Source: Nitrospirota bacterium (GTDB lineage: Bacteria > Nitrospirota > Thermodesulfovibrionia > Thermodesulfovibrionales > UBA6898). From it: a stretch of DNA of 43,823 nucleotides. The stretch lies in contig VEOY01000051.1 of assembly GCA_012026685.1 (NCBI GenBank), positions 1 to 43,823 of the forward strand, read 5' to 3'. The notes beneath the pieces are model-generated. The model ran no database searches. It saw nothing but the letters and a program-made list of their open reading frames with translations, and had not been told where the DNA came from. How positions within the stretch are numbered: position 1 is the stretch's first letter; the number at the start of each line of letters is the position of its first letter. The position numbers were made by a program, and so were the translations under genes. Below, one piece after another: positions 34,762 through 43,708 of this stretch.

Positions 34762-36045
34762 TCAGACTCCTTTGGTTATCTCTGCCTTGGCGAGCAGAAC
34801 GTCGAGAACTTTCTCTTCCCTGATCTTATGTCTGAGATTTTCCAGTGAGCCGTCCCTGGTCATGAACAGATTGACGATGGCATCAGGGGTTGCCTGAAGC
34901 TGCTTTGCTATCAGAGATATCCTGTCCTTCACCTCAGCTTCGGAAACCGCTATATTCTCCTTTTCCGCAATCTCATCGAGGATGATGGATCCCTTCACGT
35001 TCTTCATGGCCTTCGGCCTGAGCATTCCCGCAAGCTCTTCGTCCTTTCCCCCAGGGGCAGAAGCTTCACCAGGCTGCATGGTCCTATCAGTGGTCTTTTC
35101 GTTCGCGATCAGATGCTCAAGCTCCGCCTCGATCAGCGATTCGGGCACATCAAAGGAATGGGCATTGACGAGGGCATCCACGATTTTTGCCTTCTGATGT
35201 TTCTTCGCATTCTCCTGTTTCGCTGCAAGGATTCCTTCCCGGATCTTCTCCTTAAGTTTCTCAAAGGTCTCATGGCCGAAGTCTTTGGCGAATTCGTCAT
35301 CCAGTTCAGGGAGTTTCTTCTCCTTGACCTCTTTGACGGTTATGCGGAGCTTGTTGCCTTTTTCGCTATCCTCTTTCAGCTCTTTGCCTTCCATCTCCGG
35401 CAGAGCGACCTCTACCGTATCGCCTTTTTTCCTGCCGAGCACTGCATCGAGGATTCCGCGCGGTGTAAGACTGTTACCAAGGTTCATGATCTGGTCTTTG
35501 GCTGTAGAGAGCTCTTTTTCCCCCGAGGGATCGAGCTTGACGTAATCAATGACCAGGAGGTCATCATTCCTGATCTCCCGATCGACCGCCTCGAACATGG
35601 CACGATCATTCTGCAGGCCCTTTACGGTATCCTCGATTTCCTTGTCATCGACGGACACCTCGATGTCCTGCACCTTGACACCGATATAGTCCAGGTTGTC
35701 TATCTTCGGCCGGACCTCCACCGTGAGCGAGAAACTGAGCGGTTCGTTCCGTCTGAAGTCCAGACCCTCCTCGATCTTCGGCATCGTTACCGGAGAAAGG
35801 TCGGCATCTTTGACCGCCTGGGCGTAATACGTCGGGACCAATTTTTCGAGCATTTCGCTCTTTATCTCACTGCCAAATCTTTTCTCTATGATATTGATCG
35901 GTGTTTTTCCCGGGCGGAAACCGGGGATGCGTGCACGTTGACGGATTTTATTGAGAGAATCGCTGTATTCCTTTTCGATGATGTCGGCCGGAATCTCGAT
36001 TTTAAGGCGTTTTTTCGTGCTGCTGATGTCCTCAACTGTCGCCAA
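34762..36045 (-). CDS. tig: Trigger factor
   Basis: The 427-residue ribosome-associated chaperone has the ribosome-binding signature GFRPGKTP (about 43-50), a PPIase domain (about 150-245) and a helical C-terminus. The start is TTG, supported by AAGGAGG five bases upstream. The conserved tig-clpP-clpX order holds. A possible promoter (TTGACT-18-TAGAGT, 36070-36099) overlaps that of polA on the other strand. Confidence 0.97.
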   Translation of the reverse strand: MATVEDISSTKKRLKIEIPADIIEKEYSDSLNKIRQRARIPGFRPGKTPINIIEKRFGSEIKSEMLEKLVPTYYAQAVKDADLSPVTMPKIEEGLDFRRNEPLSFSLTVEVRPKIDNLDYIGVKVQDIEVSVDDKEIEDTVKGLQNDRAMFEAVDREIRNDDLLVIDYVKLDPSGEKELSTAKDQIMNLGNSLTPRGILDAVLGRKKGDTVEVALPEMEGKELKEDSEKGNKLRITVKEVKEKKLPELDDEFAKDFGHETFEKLKEKIREGILAAKQENAKKHQKAKIVDALVNAHSFDVPESLIEAELEHLIANEKTTDRTMQPGEASAPGGKDEELAGMLRPKAMKNVKGSIILDEIAEKENIAVSEAEVKDRISLIAKQLQATPDAIVNLFMTRDGSLENLRHKIREEKVLDVLLAKAEITKGV

Positions 36046-36107
36046 TGTTGCCTCCTTGAACGTTTATTTACTCTAAAATAAGAACGTATCTTTAGTCAAT
36101 TTTTAGG

Positions 36108-36113
36108 TATAAT
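36108..36113 (+). promoter_or_regulatory. -10 box of polA (leaderless transcript possible)
   Basis: A perfect TATAAT lies 7 nt before the polA ATG. No good -35 box is seen 16-18 nt upstream. No Shine-Dalgarno is present in the leader. Confidence 0.5.
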
Positions 36114-36120
36114 CAGACAC

Positions 36121-38781
36121 ATGGATCTCTACATTATCGATGGAAATTCCTATGTCTACCGCGCCTACTATGCCATCAGATCGCTGACGAACTCGAAGGG
36201 GTTCCCGACCAATGCGATCTTCGGTTTCACGAACATGCTCATGAAGATCATCAGGGACAGGCGTCCCGAAGGTCTTGTTGTCTCCTTCGACTCGCCGGAA
36301 CCGACAGAGAGGCACATGTTGTTCGGACAATATAAGGCAAACAGGAAAGAGACGCCGGCAGACCTGGCCGAACAGCTGCCGCATATCAGGAGGGTGATCG
36401 ATGCTTTTCGCATCAGGATCTTCGAACTGCCGGGATATGAAGCTGACGACCTTATCGGGACCATAGCGAAAAAGGCGGCATCAGAGGGGGCGAACGTATT
36501 TATCGTTACTGCAGACAAGGACATGATGCAGCTGGTGGACGAGCGGATAAAGGTCTACGATCCCATGAAAGACCGTGTTCTTGACAGGGCTTATGTGATC
36601 GGGAAATTCGGCGTCGGGCCGGAGCGGGTGACCGAGTTCATGGCGCTCACGGGGGATGCTGTCGACAATATCCCGGGGGTAAAGGGGATAGGCGAGAAGA
36701 CGGCGAAAGAGCTCCTTTCCGTTTTTTCAAGTATTGACGATCTGCTTGGACATCCGGAACGGATCAGCAGGGAAAGACTAAGGACTTTGATAGCTGAGAA
36801 CAGGGATATGGTGCTCATGAGCAGGAAGCTCGCAACGATCGATGTCGCAGCTCCGATCGATGTTGATCCCGGCGAATTTGTCCTGAAAGAGCCCGACTGG
36901 CTCTCCCTGCTTGCATTGTTCAAGGAATATGAGTTCTCAAGCTTTATGAAGCTTATCCCGCAGGCTGATACGCCCGCGGGTACTTCGGACAGGCAGCACG
37001 AAATGGTCATGTCAGAGGAGAGACTCCGCGACATTGCTGCCTCCGTAGCTGATTCATTTGCTTTTGACACCGAAGCAACAGGCAGAAACCCGCTCCGGGA
37101 CAGCCTTGTCGGGATCTCTCTCTGCAATGAAATGAACAGGGCATGCTATATTCCGCTCAGCCATGCCCAGTCTCTTGTCTCCGGGCCGGTCCAGCTCGAA
37201 ACAGGAAAGGTCTTCAGCATTCTTGGACCCCTGTTCGGGGACCAGGGGGTCAGCAAGATCGGGCATAACCTGAAGTATGACATCATGGTGCTCGACCGGG
37301 TCGGCATGAGCGTCGACGGTCCCCTGTTCGATACCATGATCGCGGCGTATCTGCTGAATCCGAACAAGCCGGGCCACAGCCTGGATGAGGTTTCATTCGA
37401 ATACCTGTCGAAACGGAAGCGCACGTTCATGGAGGTGCTGAAGAAACACCGGACGTTTGCCGACGTGCCACTGGAAGAGGCGACGGCGTATGCTGCGGAA
37501 GACGCTGCGCTGGCCTTTGAGCTGAAGGATGATCTTTTCACGAAGCTCAAGGAGAACGGTCTTGAGAGGATATACTTCGATATCGAAATGCCGCTCATCA
37601 GCGTGCTTGTCGATATGGAGACCGCGGGGATCATGATCAGGTCGGCACTCCTTGATGAGATGTCAAAAGAGCTTGCCGAAGAGATCTCGGCGATCGAACG
37701 GCGGATATACTTTCTTGCGGGGGAGGAATTCAATATCAACTCTCCCAAGCAGTTGAGCTCCATCCTCTTTACCAAACTCGGCCTCAGCCCGACAAGAAAG
37801 ACAAAGACCGGGTTTTCGACGGGAATGGACGTGCTCGAGGACCTCGTGGAGTTCCATGATCTCCCTCAGGAGGTGCTCCATTATCGCAGCCTTGCAAAGC
37901 TCAAGACAACCTATATCGATGTGCTGCCGGGCCTGGTGAACCCTGAGACAGGCAGGGTTCATACATCGTTCAACCAGACCGTGACCGCGACCGGGAGGCT
38001 GAGCAGCAGCGACCCGAACCTCCAGAACATCCCGATAAAAGGAGAGTGGGGAAAGCGTATCAGGGCGGCCTTTGTTGCCGAGGGAGGCAATCTCCTGCTC
38101 TCTGCCGATTATTCGCAGGTCGAACTGAGGATCCTTGCCCATCTGAGCGGCGACGAGGGGCTTATCTCCGCGTTCAATGAAAATCTCGATATCCATGCGC
38201 GCACGGCCGCGGAGCTCTACGGAGTGCCGCTTGACCGGGTCACATCAGAGATGCGAAGGACGGCAAAGACCGTCAACTTCGGGGTCATATACGGCATATC
38301 CTCCTTCGGGCTGTCAGAGACCCTGAACATAGACAGGAAAGAGGCGGAACAGTACATCAGGCAGTACTTTGACCGTCATCCCGGGGTGAAGCGCTATGTC
38401 GAGGAATTGATAGCAGAGGCGGCGAAAAAAGGCTTTGTCACCACGCTGTTCGGCAGGAAAAGACCGGTGCCGGAACTGAACAACAAGAACAGGACCGTCA
38501 GGCAGTTAGGCGAAAGGCTTGCAGTGAATTCTCCCATTCAGGGTACTGCAGCGGACATCATCAAGATCGCGATGATCAATATCCGGAAGCGCCTGAATGC
38601 TGCTTCCCTGGCAACACGCATGATCCTGCAGGTGCACGATGAACTCCTGTTCGAACTTCCCGAAGCAGAGCTCGAAGCCGTTCAGCGTATGGTCAGGGAG
38701 GAAATGGAAGGGGTTTTGAAGCTATCCGTTCCGCTGAAGGTCGACATTGGGCACGGCAGGAATTGGGCAGAGGCGCATTAA
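36121..38781 (+). CDS. polA: DNA polymerase I
   Basis: The 886-residue polymerase is full-length. The 5' nuclease domain covers 1-290 (DGNSYVYRAYYA, YEADDLIGT, TADKDMMQL, GVKGIGEKTA). The 3'-5' exonuclease (about 295-490) keeps the DxE motif (FDTEATG), NLKYDIMVLD and YAAEDAAL, so proofreading looks intact. The polymerase domain (about 500-886) has motif A SADYSQVELRILAH, motif B RRTAKTVNFGVIYG and motif C LQVHDELLFE. It fills gaps in repair and Okazaki fragments. Confidence 0.98.
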   Translation: MDLYIIDGNSYVYRAYYAIRSLTNSKGFPTNAIFGFTNMLMKIIRDRRPEGLVVSFDSPEPTERHMLFGQYKANRKETPADLAEQLPHIRRVIDAFRIRIFELPGYEADDLIGTIAKKAASEGANVFIVTADKDMMQLVDERIKVYDPMKDRVLDRAYVIGKFGVGPERVTEFMALTGDAVDNIPGVKGIGEKTAKELLSVFSSIDDLLGHPERISRERLRTLIAENRDMVLMSRKLATIDVAAPIDVDPGEFVLKEPDWLSLLALFKEYEFSSFMKLIPQADTPAGTSDRQHEMVMSEERLRDIAASVADSFAFDTEATGRNPLRDSLVGISLCNEMNRACYIPLSHAQSLVSGPVQLETGKVFSILGPLFGDQGVSKIGHNLKYDIMVLDRVGMSVDGPLFDTMIAAYLLNPNKPGHSLDEVSFEYLSKRKRTFMEVLKKHRTFADVPLEEATAYAAEDAALAFELKDDLFTKLKENGLERIYFDIEMPLISVLVDMETAGIMIRSALLDEMSKELAEEISAIERRIYFLAGEEFNINSPKQLSSILFTKLGLSPTRKTKTGFSTGMDVLEDLVEFHDLPQEVLHYRSLAKLKTTYIDVLPGLVNPETGRVHTSFNQTVTATGRLSSSDPNLQNIPIKGEWGKRIRAAFVAEGGNLLLSADYSQVELRILAHLSGDEGLISAFNENLDIHARTAAELYGVPLDRVTSEMRRTAKTVNFGVIYGISSFGLSETLNIDRKEAEQYIRQYFDRHPGVKRYVEELIAEAAKKGFVTTLFGRKRPVPELNNKNRTVRQLGERLAVNSPIQGTAADIIKIAMINIRKRLNAASLATRMILQVHDELLFELPEAELEAVQRMVREEMEGVLKLSVPLKVDIGHGRNWAEAH

Positions 38782-38822
38782 TTTCGGCACTGAAAATAAA
38801 AATATATAATGCGTCCCAATTT

Positions 38823-38831
38823 TGATACAAT
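38823..38831 (+). promoter_or_regulatory. Extended -10 candidate of the lysine-rich DUF4912 gene
   Basis: TGA-TACAAT lies 18 nt before the ATG. A second TATAAT at 38805-38810 is an alternative. A ribosome site AGGA follows. Confidence 0.45.
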
Positions 38832-38849
38832 ACGGGTACAGGATGACAT

Positions 38850-40337
38850 ATGACAGACAGAGCCGCAAAAAAGAGCGCAAAAAAACCGGCCAGAAAGGCC
38901 GCGACCAGGACAAAAAAGGCTGCACCCAAAAAAACAGTCAGGACTTCTGCAGCAAAGCCGGCGAAGGCTGTCAGTAAGCCCACATCACTGAAGGCTGCTG
39001 CTAAAACAGCAAAGCCGGCAAAGAAAGCACCGCTGAAAAAACCTGTTGCCGCAAAGAAGACATCCGCCGCTGTTGTCAAGAAAACAGGGGCAGAGAAAAG
39101 GACTTCAGGTGCGAAAAGAAAACAGGCCAAGATATCTGCGGTAAAGAAGCCCGTAAAGACAGTCAGAAAGCCTGCAGGAGCAAAGACACCCACACCTTCC
39201 ATGAAGGGCACGCAGGGGAAGGCAGGGAAAATCCCGGCGCCTGCTGCAGCAAAGCCAACGGTCGCGGCGAAAAAGCTGAAGAAGATTGCGCCGGAAGAAC
39301 GTGCTGCCAGGAAAACAACCTCAAAGGTGTCTGCTGGTTTTGCGAAAAAAACAGCGTTGAAAGAGAAAGCACCTGTCCCCGGGAAGACAACTGTTGCCGG
39401 GAAGACAGTCAAAACGACAAAAAAACCTTCTTCCGTTGTTGTTGAGAAAAAGCGGGTAAAAGCCGGGGCTCCAGCGGTGAAGGCCGCGGAAAAGGAACAG
39501 AAGAAGATCCCTGCAAAGACCGCTGCTCAAAAGATCGTTCCTGCAAAACCAGCGGTGAGGGCAGTAAGGAAGACTGTCCAGCCAACAGGGGAAAAACAAA
39601 AGAAGCCAGCTGCCCAGAGGGAGCCTGTGCCGGCAAAGGCAGGGGCAAAGACAGGTGGAAAACAAAAAGCTGCTATGCCGAAGGCCCCGATACGAAAGAA
39701 GCCCCGGCCTTTGGTCAGTAAGACAGGAACGACAAAGAAAGCGACTGCCGCCGATATACCCGCGTTGAAAAAGGAGACCGGCATTCCGCGGAAAACTGCC
39801 GGAAAACCGTCTGCGGCAGCGATGAAAACGGTCAAAAAAGAGCCTGCTGTTACATCCGCCGCAGCACCTGAAAGACCTAAACTGAAAATATTCCTTCCCG
39901 GCAAAGAAGCTGAAGAGGAATACCTGCGGGAAAGTGTGGGCACAGGACTCCCCGAAGAATACGGGGAGAATGCGCTTATCGCCCTGGCTGTTGATCCCAA
40001 TACCATTTTTGTCGACTGGGAGATCGTTCCTGCGGAGATCGCCGGCAAGGAGGGAGATCTGGCGCTCAGATTCCATGATATTACCGGCATTGAGTTCGAT
40101 GGCGGCAACGCGAATGCCGTTACTGATGTCAGCATAGCACGGAGGGTTGGAAACGGATTTTTTGTCATCAGCATGCCGGGTCGTGACGTTATCGTCGAGG
40201 CGGGCTTAATGGCCACGGGGAGAGGGTTTCACGCTGTGGTGAGATCAGACGTTGTATCTTTCCCTTTCCTCCTTACTTTCGATGACCTTGGCATTGTGCA
40301 GAAGCTCCTTGCCGCAGGCATCCCGGTGGGATATTGA
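38850..40337 (+). CDS. Lysine/alanine/proline-rich histone-H1-like protein with C-terminal DUF4912 domain
   Basis: The 495-residue protein has two parts. Residues 1 to about 340 are low-complexity Lys/Ala/Pro/Thr/Val sequence with many KKPA/AAKT-type units and almost no acidic residues, like the tails of histone H1 and bacterial AlgP or HctB. Residues about 365-492 are a DUF4912 domain (NTIFVDWEIVPAEI, VTDVSIARRVGNGFFVISMPG). The basic part should bind DNA, RNA or other polyanions; the DUF4912 part has no established activity. There is no signal peptide or membrane helix. It lies 68 nt after polA and 25 nt before a TPR lipoprotein gene. A chromosome-compacting or storage-polymer role is possible but unproven. 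Confidence 0.85.
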   Translation: MTDRAAKKSAKKPARKAATRTKKAAPKKTVRTSAAKPAKAVSKPTSLKAAAKTAKPAKKAPLKKPVAAKKTSAAVVKKTGAEKRTSGAKRKQAKISAVKKPVKTVRKPAGAKTPTPSMKGTQGKAGKIPAPAAAKPTVAAKKLKKIAPEERAARKTTSKVSAGFAKKTALKEKAPVPGKTTVAGKTVKTTKKPSSVVVEKKRVKAGAPAVKAAEKEQKKIPAKTAAQKIVPAKPAVRAVRKTVQPTGEKQKKPAAQREPVPAKAGAKTGGKQKAAMPKAPIRKKPRPLVSKTGTTKKATAADIPALKKETGIPRKTAGKPSAAAMKTVKKEPAVTSAAAPERPKLKIFLPGKEAEEEYLRESVGTGLPEEYGENALIALAVDPNTIFVDWEIVPAEIAGKEGDLALRFHDITGIEFDGGNANAVTDVSIARRVGNGFFVISMPGRDVIVEAGLMATGRGFHAVVRSDVVSFPFLLTFDDLGIVQKLLAAGIPVGY

Positions 40338-40362
40338 CCCGGTATCTTTCCGTGGACATTTC

Positions 40363-41007
40363 ATGAGGCGTATTATCTTTTCGATTCTTCTGATCTCCTT
40401 CCTTGCTGTCATCGGTTGCGGTGGCGGGACAGGCGTGACGCGTGAGCAGCAGGAGATGGCGGATGCTTATTCCGAAGAAGGCGCCAAATACTATGAAAGT
40501 CAGAAGTTCGACAAGGCCGTTACTGCCTACAAGCATGCCGTGGAGATTACCCCGGGAGATGCACGCATCCATTACAGCCTCGCCTCTGCGTATTCGCGGA
40601 TGAACATGTCCGATGAAGCCATTGCTGCCTACCGGCAGGCCATTGCCATCGATCCGGATGACGCGATTTTTCATTATGATCTCGGGGCGACCCTGATCAG
40701 GGAGAAAAAATACGACGAGGCACTGCAATCCTTCGGGACCGCGGTAAGGATCAATCCATCCTTTGCCGAGGCGCACTACGGTATGGGCTGGGTGTATGCG
40801 GAAATGGGGAAATATCCTGAAGCGGTACGCCACTACAAGAATGCTGTTGAAGCGGACCGTTACAATGTCAGTGCCCATTATGCCCTCGGCAATCTTTACA
40901 TCCTTCTCGGCGACCTAAAGTCGGCGAGAGAAGAATATGACAGCCTTTCTGCCATTGACCCTGCAAGGGCAGACGACCTCCTCAACCAGATCAACAAAAA
41001 GAAATAG
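40363..41007 (+). CDS. TPR-repeat lipoprotein
   Basis: ATG at 40363 is chosen, not 40252, since it gives a lipoprotein signal (IIFSILLISFLAVIGC, cysteine 19) and avoids overlap with the previous gene. The 214-residue product carries about five tandem TPR units (about 40-205: GAKYYESQKFDKAVTAYKHA, then further repeats). TPR lipoproteins act as scaffolds in envelope complexes such as type IV pilus PilF or BamD-like assemblies. No exact family is assigned. Confidence 0.88.
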   Translation: MRRIIFSILLISFLAVIGCGGGTGVTREQQEMADAYSEEGAKYYESQKFDKAVTAYKHAVEITPGDARIHYSLASAYSRMNMSDEAIAAYRQAIAIDPDDAIFHYDLGATLIREKKYDEALQSFGTAVRINPSFAEAHYGMGWVYAEMGKYPEAVRHYKNAVEADRYNVSAHYALGNLYILLGDLKSAREEYDSLSAIDPARADDLLNQINKKK

Positions 41008-41019
41008 GAGTTTCGCACG

Positions 41020-41637
41020 ATGCGTCACTCCGGTGTATTTATCAAGTATTTGGTCGTGACAGTTTTGGTGATATCAGGTGCCGCTCTTTCATCCTGCTCC
41101 TCCCTCCATTCTCCGCTCCCGCTGATTGAAAAAGCGGAAAAACCTCTCAGGACAGCTGTATACGTGGGAACGGGGTCTGCGTATCGGTTCGCACACGACG
41201 AATGGGAGCGGATGCCTGCATATGATTATGAATTTTCGGTAGTGCAGCGATTTCGTGAAGACGGCTGGGAATCGGTCAAGGAGATTTACCGGAGGCACCC
41301 TGAGTACGACGGCAGGGCAGGTGACCGTGACCAGACGCTCTACTTCAGAGTGAAGACCGGGCCCGCAGAAGGCAATTCCAGGACACTTCATGTTCAAAGT
41401 TCCTGGGGACAGGGCAAGGGAACTGCTGACGCGGACCTGGGCAATATTGTTGTCGAATTTTCGCCGGATATCAGCAGGTTCTCACCGTTCAATGCCTTCA
41501 GGATAACCCAGCATTTTTTCTATGATGAAAGAAGGCTGAGGGAGACGGTCGAGATATTCAGGAGGCAGGACGGTCACGAAAGACCGTTCATGAAGATGGA
41601 GGAAGAGGCGGACATGTACCTGCCGGTGAAGAAGTAA
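41020..41637 (+). CDS. Lipoprotein of unknown function
   Basis: This 205-residue protein starts 12 nt after the TPR lipoprotein stop with ribosome site AGGAG. It has a lipobox LSSC (then SSLHSPLP). The rest is a mixed alpha/beta domain rich in aromatic and charged residues with no motif I recognise. Same operon as the TPR lipoprotein; envelope location inferred. Confidence 0.78.
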   Translation: MRHSGVFIKYLVVTVLVISGAALSSCSSLHSPLPLIEKAEKPLRTAVYVGTGSAYRFAHDEWERMPAYDYEFSVVQRFREDGWESVKEIYRRHPEYDGRAGDRDQTLYFRVKTGPAEGNSRTLHVQSSWGQGKGTADADLGNIVVEFSPDISRFSPFNAFRITQHFFYDERRLRETVEIFRRQDGHERPFMKMEEEADMYLPVKK

Positions 41638-41655
41638 CCGGCCAAACGGTATATC

Positions 41656-42156
41656 CTATTTTGTGTTTTCCTTTATCACCTGCCCCGGACTTACAAATGA
41701 AATTCCCTGACCACCTTTCATTCCGATCATCAAGCATTCAATAATGGGGGCGTTCACCTCTTTTGACGCAGTCCATTTGACGATGAAATTCGCGCCAAAA
41801 CCACCGGCTGTATCATCCTCGGGGAGATACAGATAGGTTGATTCCAACGGTGCCAGGGTTATTTCCTTGTCAAAGTATTTCCTGAGCAGCTTTCCTTTTG
41901 TGTCATAGTAATCTGCTGAAATTATTTTGATCGAATTTGAAATATCCGTATTTCTGATGCTCAAAATTGCCGCCAGGTTAAAAGGGATTTGCCGTGGTGC
42001 GCTGAAGATATTTGAATAAACAGGCACGTAGAGGGTCTGCCCGTTTGAGAGTTTAAAATCAGACGAGGCAAGAGAGGGTGAGCATAATCCGGAGGACAAG
42101 CTGAGGAATACGAAAAGAGCAATGCCTGCAATATGAGTTCGAGCCCTATTATTCAT
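41656..42156 (-). CDS. Exported DUF3124-family protein
   Basis: ATG at 42156 is preferred over the GTG at 42162: AGGAGG is 7 nt before it. The 166-residue protein has a signal peptide (about 8-30) and a beta-rich domain with the DUF3124 pattern GQTLYVPVYSNIF, then LSIRNTD, then ADYYDTKGKLLRKY. The function of the family is unknown. A TATAAT sits at 42182-42187 upstream. It converges with the lipoprotein gene with only 18 nt between stops. Confidence 0.85.
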   Translation of the reverse strand: MNNRARTHIAGIALFVFLSLSSGLCSPSLASSDFKLSNGQTLYVPVYSNIFSAPRQIPFNLAAILSIRNTDISNSIKIISADYYDTKGKLLRKYFDKEITLAPLESTYLYLPEDDTAGGFGANFIVKWTASKEVNAPIIECLMIGMKGGQGISFVSPGQVIKENTK

Positions 42157-42248
42157 GATCACACCTCCTGTCTTTTATATCATTATATAACGTCAGTCCA
42201 GAAAACCCTGCGGCGTTCAACGGGTTAGTAATAGATTCATTTGTAAGA

Positions 42249-42345
42249 TGTCATTCCTGCCTGCCTGTCGGCAGGCTTGTCGGGAATCCTTCTTCGGAAA
42301 GACTCCGGACCTGCCTACCGGACAGGCAGGCAAGCCGGAGTGACA
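42249..42345. repeat. REP/MITE-like imperfect inverted repeat
   Basis: A 97-bp element bounded by TGTCATTCC and GGAGTGACA. Each arm holds its own GC-rich palindrome (GCCTGCCTGTCGGCAGGC, and CCTGCCTACCGGACAGGCAGG). No ORF. A related single arm is at 43601-43648. The gap between 42163 and 42422 has no gene. Confidence 0.8.
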
Positions 42346-42422
42346 AATAACGTTACCATACTTATGTGCTACTTAGTAAGTCAGCGCGCATTCAGGTCCG
42401 CTGGCGTGCTTTGGACCTCTGT

Positions 42423-42810
42423 TTATTTTATATAGTAACCGGAGACACGCCACTTTCCATCCTTAATTCATCATTGGGGTCACTGTCTCTATTGCAGATT
42501 TCTTATGTTCAAAAGTGGTCTCAACCTCGATAACGACATACTCACTATCGGCCGCACCAGGTAAAGAAGTCTTATGGGTTTTTGTCTTTACCTTCCGTGT
42601 AACGAGTTTGCCAAGGGGTTTCCGCACTGCTTGCAGTGACTGCTGCCATTGTTCCTGGTTTATTGCATTCTTAAAGAGATCAGCGGCCTCTTTCCAGCTT
42701 TCAGCATATTTTTCTGAGTCAACCATTTGGTGCCATCTTTCCGCCGCGGCGGCCGCAGCCGTTTCCTTTTCCGCACTCTTCGCAAGCGCAGGAACCGCTG
42801 CATTTGCTTT
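42423..42810 (-). pseudogene. Broken DUF4019-family gene
   Basis: The track ORF (42463-42726) is only part of it. In the same frame, coding similarity extends upstream from the ATG (AAVPALAKSAEKETAAAAAAE, which looks like the end of a signal peptide and mature start), but no start codon occurs before an in-frame stop at 42811-42813. Downstream, the frame ends at TVTPMMN-stop. One base out of frame the expected tail DGKWRVSGYYIK follows, ending at 42423. A single extra T in AATTAAG (42465-42467) explains this. The family (small exported proteins with a W..SW..AA..FK pattern) is of unknown function. Either a true pseudogene or a sequencing error plus lost 5' end. Confidence 0.75.
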
Positions 42811-42853
42811 TTAGGCGTGCCTATATTTACCGCAATGTGCTCTCAATCTTGAC

Positions 42854-43447
42854 TTACGTTAAAGTCACTTCCAAGTCCTGCCATTGTTCCGGTGAAGTAA
42901 TCCATAGCGTTTTAACATTGCGTTTTCCGTTTTCACATGAAATCTCGATCTTTACTTTGTATTTGCCGGGTGGCAGATATGCCTGGTTGCGATTTAGGCG
43001 GCCCGATAATGCAAATGGGATGGCTAACCAACTCCCAGGGATATTTTGATTTTTATCCGTGAACACTACGTCAAGTCTTCTAGTTTCTGGACCGATATCC
43101 ACGGGCTCGGCGCCTGTGGTCTGTGCAGTGTAGTCTATACCAGCCCAATGCAGCGCGTAGTTACTTTCCAGATGTTCCGTCCCATTTGGCCGTTCTACAA
43201 ATCGAAGCGTGGCAACCGATCGAATTGCTGTCGTAGGTCGCTTGTTCCTTACGTGCAAAGTCGCTACCTTTCTTTCCCATCCAGTATCTGTAAAGTTATA
43301 GATTCGCAAGTCAAGGTTCTTGTTAAAATCAGCGCGCAACCGGGGCCTGCGCCACTCGTTACGCACGTCTTTTACGACCAACCACGCAAAAGACATTAGG
43401 CCTGCCAAAGAACCAATCTTGAAAATATCCCAGCCGTTCTCGCTCAT
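42854..43447 (-). CDS. Membrane-anchored protein of unknown function
   Basis: This 197-residue protein has one N-terminal helix (about 8-25, IGSLAGLMSFAWLVVKDV) and a beta-rich domain containing YLPPGKYKVKIEISCENGK near the C-terminus, like an immunoglobulin-type or carbohydrate-binding fold. No family is recognised. The gene has no good ribosome site. It lies in the repeat-rich right end, and its codon use and isolation suggest an accessory gene. Confidence 0.6.
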   Translation of the reverse strand: MSENGWDIFKIGSLAGLMSFAWLVVKDVRNEWRRPRLRADFNKNLDLRIYNFTDTGWERKVATLHVRNKRPTTAIRSVATLRFVERPNGTEHLESNYALHWAGIDYTAQTTGAEPVDIGPETRRLDVVFTDKNQNIPGSWLAIPFALSGRLNRNQAYLPPGKYKVKIEISCENGKRNVKTLWITSPEQWQDLEVTLT

Positions 43448-43600
43448 TAGTTTGACTTTGTAAGTTCGCTTTTTTTGCCGATAACTATTTACTATGCCAT
43501 ACTGGCATTTATCTCCATAATTGCCATGATGTTATCACATTCAGCAGTCCTTGTAACGGAAAAAGTCTTTATAAAGGAAGCTCCTCTGACTCTTATTGGC

Positions 43601-43648
43601 GTCATTCCGGCCTGCCTGCCGGCAGGCAGGCTTGTCCGGCATCCTTCC
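43601..43648. repeat. Single arm of the REP/MITE-like repeat
   Basis: GTCATTCC, then the 22-bp perfect palindrome formed by CCTGCCTGCC and GGCAGGCAGG with flanking G/C (43610-43631), then CTTGTCCGGCATCCTTCC. It matches the left half of 42249-42345. Confidence 0.8.
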
Positions 43649-43708
43649 GTTGCGCGTGGCTCAATTATTAAGGATCAAATAATTGACACTACCTCTGTCC
43701 AGGAAATC

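Noticed and set aside
35113-36081. 322-aa plus-strand ORF opposite tig
   Set aside because: Shadow of the trigger factor gene; no independent signals.
38850-39880. Low-complexity region considered as a DNA tandem repeat or CRISPR
   Set aside because: No fixed-length repeat unit or spacer pattern; the similarity is at the amino-acid level only.
38693-40216. Large minus-strand ORFs with Phe/Ala/Gly repeats opposite the lysine-rich gene
   Set aside because: Reverse complement of AAA/GCA-rich codons gives Phe/Cys/Ala strings; the plus frame has the DUF4912 domain, ribosome site and start.
42249-43648. GC-rich palindromes considered as a CRISPR array
   Set aside because: Only one and a half copies 1.3 kb apart, with no regular spacing and no cas genes.
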